Source of the DNA: Sympetrum striolatum
Taxonomy: Eukaryota; Arthropoda; Insecta; Odonata; Libellulidae
Length of the DNA: 64,000 nt
Direction: 5' to 3'
Assembly: GCA_947579665.1 (NCBI GenBank)
Contig: OX388351.1
Coordinates: 2,294,001-2,358,000 of the forward strand
Made by a program: the position numbers and the translations under genes. The notes under the pieces were generated by a model, which made no database searches, had not been told where the DNA came from, and saw only the letters and a program-made list of their open reading frames with translations. This document shows, one piece after another, positions 63,801 through 64,000 of the stretch (its first letter is position 1; each line of letters starts with the position of its first letter).

Positions 63801-64000
63801 CTGAAGGATTCCCTCGGAGCCGAAATGGTAAGATCCTCTTGTTTCTTTGTTAAATGGAACAGAAATTTATCGATAGCGCCATCAATGTCTGCATTCAGGG
63901 ACTGACTCAGAAGAACTCAGGTGAAGCATTTGCTTACAAGAGGCAGACTTCTGGGTTTACCAAAGATGCTTGTGGTGTTGCGTTTTTGTTACAGTCACCA
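60841..64000. other. No recognised gene
   Basis: Mostly AT-rich. Frames of 67-77 codons at 61548 and 62017 (plus) and 153 codons at 62631-63092 (minus; Phe/Ile/Leu-rich, AT-driven) match no family. An ATT repeat lies at 62966-62983. The last 700 bp (63330-63840) is relatively GC-rich and might flank a gene beyond the window. Confidence 0.4.

Overview
The window looks like gene-poor, AT-rich nuclear DNA of an insect or close relative (Pancrustacea). It has no bacterial operons and no clear host gene. It carries decayed animal transposons (piggyBac, several non-LTR LINEs, tRNA-derived SINEs, small inverted-repeat elements) and a piece of animal mitochondrial DNA. In that piece the 16S rRNA gene is followed by tRNA-Leu(UAG) and then directly by nad1, with no tRNA-Leu(UAA) between. 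This is the insect/crustacean arrangement; in the ancestral arthropod order (Limulus) both leucine tRNAs lie there.

Layout. 1-1.9 kb: a tRNA-derived SINE fragment, then no recognisable gene. 1.95-6.57 kb: a whole piggyBac-family element with TTAA target duplications and 19-bp terminal repeats. Its transposase (minus strand) is broken by frameshifts, and a numt of about 1.3-1.4 kb (16S 3' half, tRNA-Leu, nad1 5' part, open under the mitochondrial code) lies inside it. 6.6-17 kb: mostly featureless, with a LINE 3' end at 11.3 kb, a small inverted-repeat element at 13.4 kb and a tRNA-like sequence at 14.3 kb. 17.27-17.55 kb: a near-perfect palindrome with 133-bp arms. 18.2-20.4 kb: a long, dead LINE (plus strand) with the end of an endonuclease, a reverse transcriptase and the C-terminal domain. 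20.86-21.35 kb: a degenerate three-unit tandem repeat. 25.3-25.9 kb and 49.4-50.4 kb: two copies of an unusual element made of ordered units of about 150-175 bp, each opening with a tRNA T-arm/B-box-like sequence. 28.2-28.6 and 35.6-36.6 kb: LINE 3' ends (minus). 36.7 kb: a 140-bp inverted-repeat element. 38.7 and 49.4 kb: AT microsatellites. 40.3 kb: a weak, frameshifted Pif1-like helicase remnant. 43.2 kb: a small inverted-repeat element. 52.2-56.4 kb: a cluster of at least five copies of a repeat with a fixed 5' end, internal tandem repeats, a CA/CAGA microsatellite and a 3' hairpin. This resembles non-autonomous Helentrons (DINE-1/HINE type); one copy interrupts a LINE whose uninterrupted counterpart is at 11.5 kb, and another is interrupted by a 77-bp Tc1/mariner-type MITE. 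59.4-60.2 kb: a LINE 3' end (plus). 60.8 kb: another SINE.

Nothing here forms a working pathway: the coding remnants are all selfish-element or organelle-derived and nearly all broken. The two most unusual features are the ordered B-box arrays and the nesting of an apparently young mitochondrial insertion inside an old piggyBac element. Calls rest on reading the sequence and on family knowledge; no database search was run.
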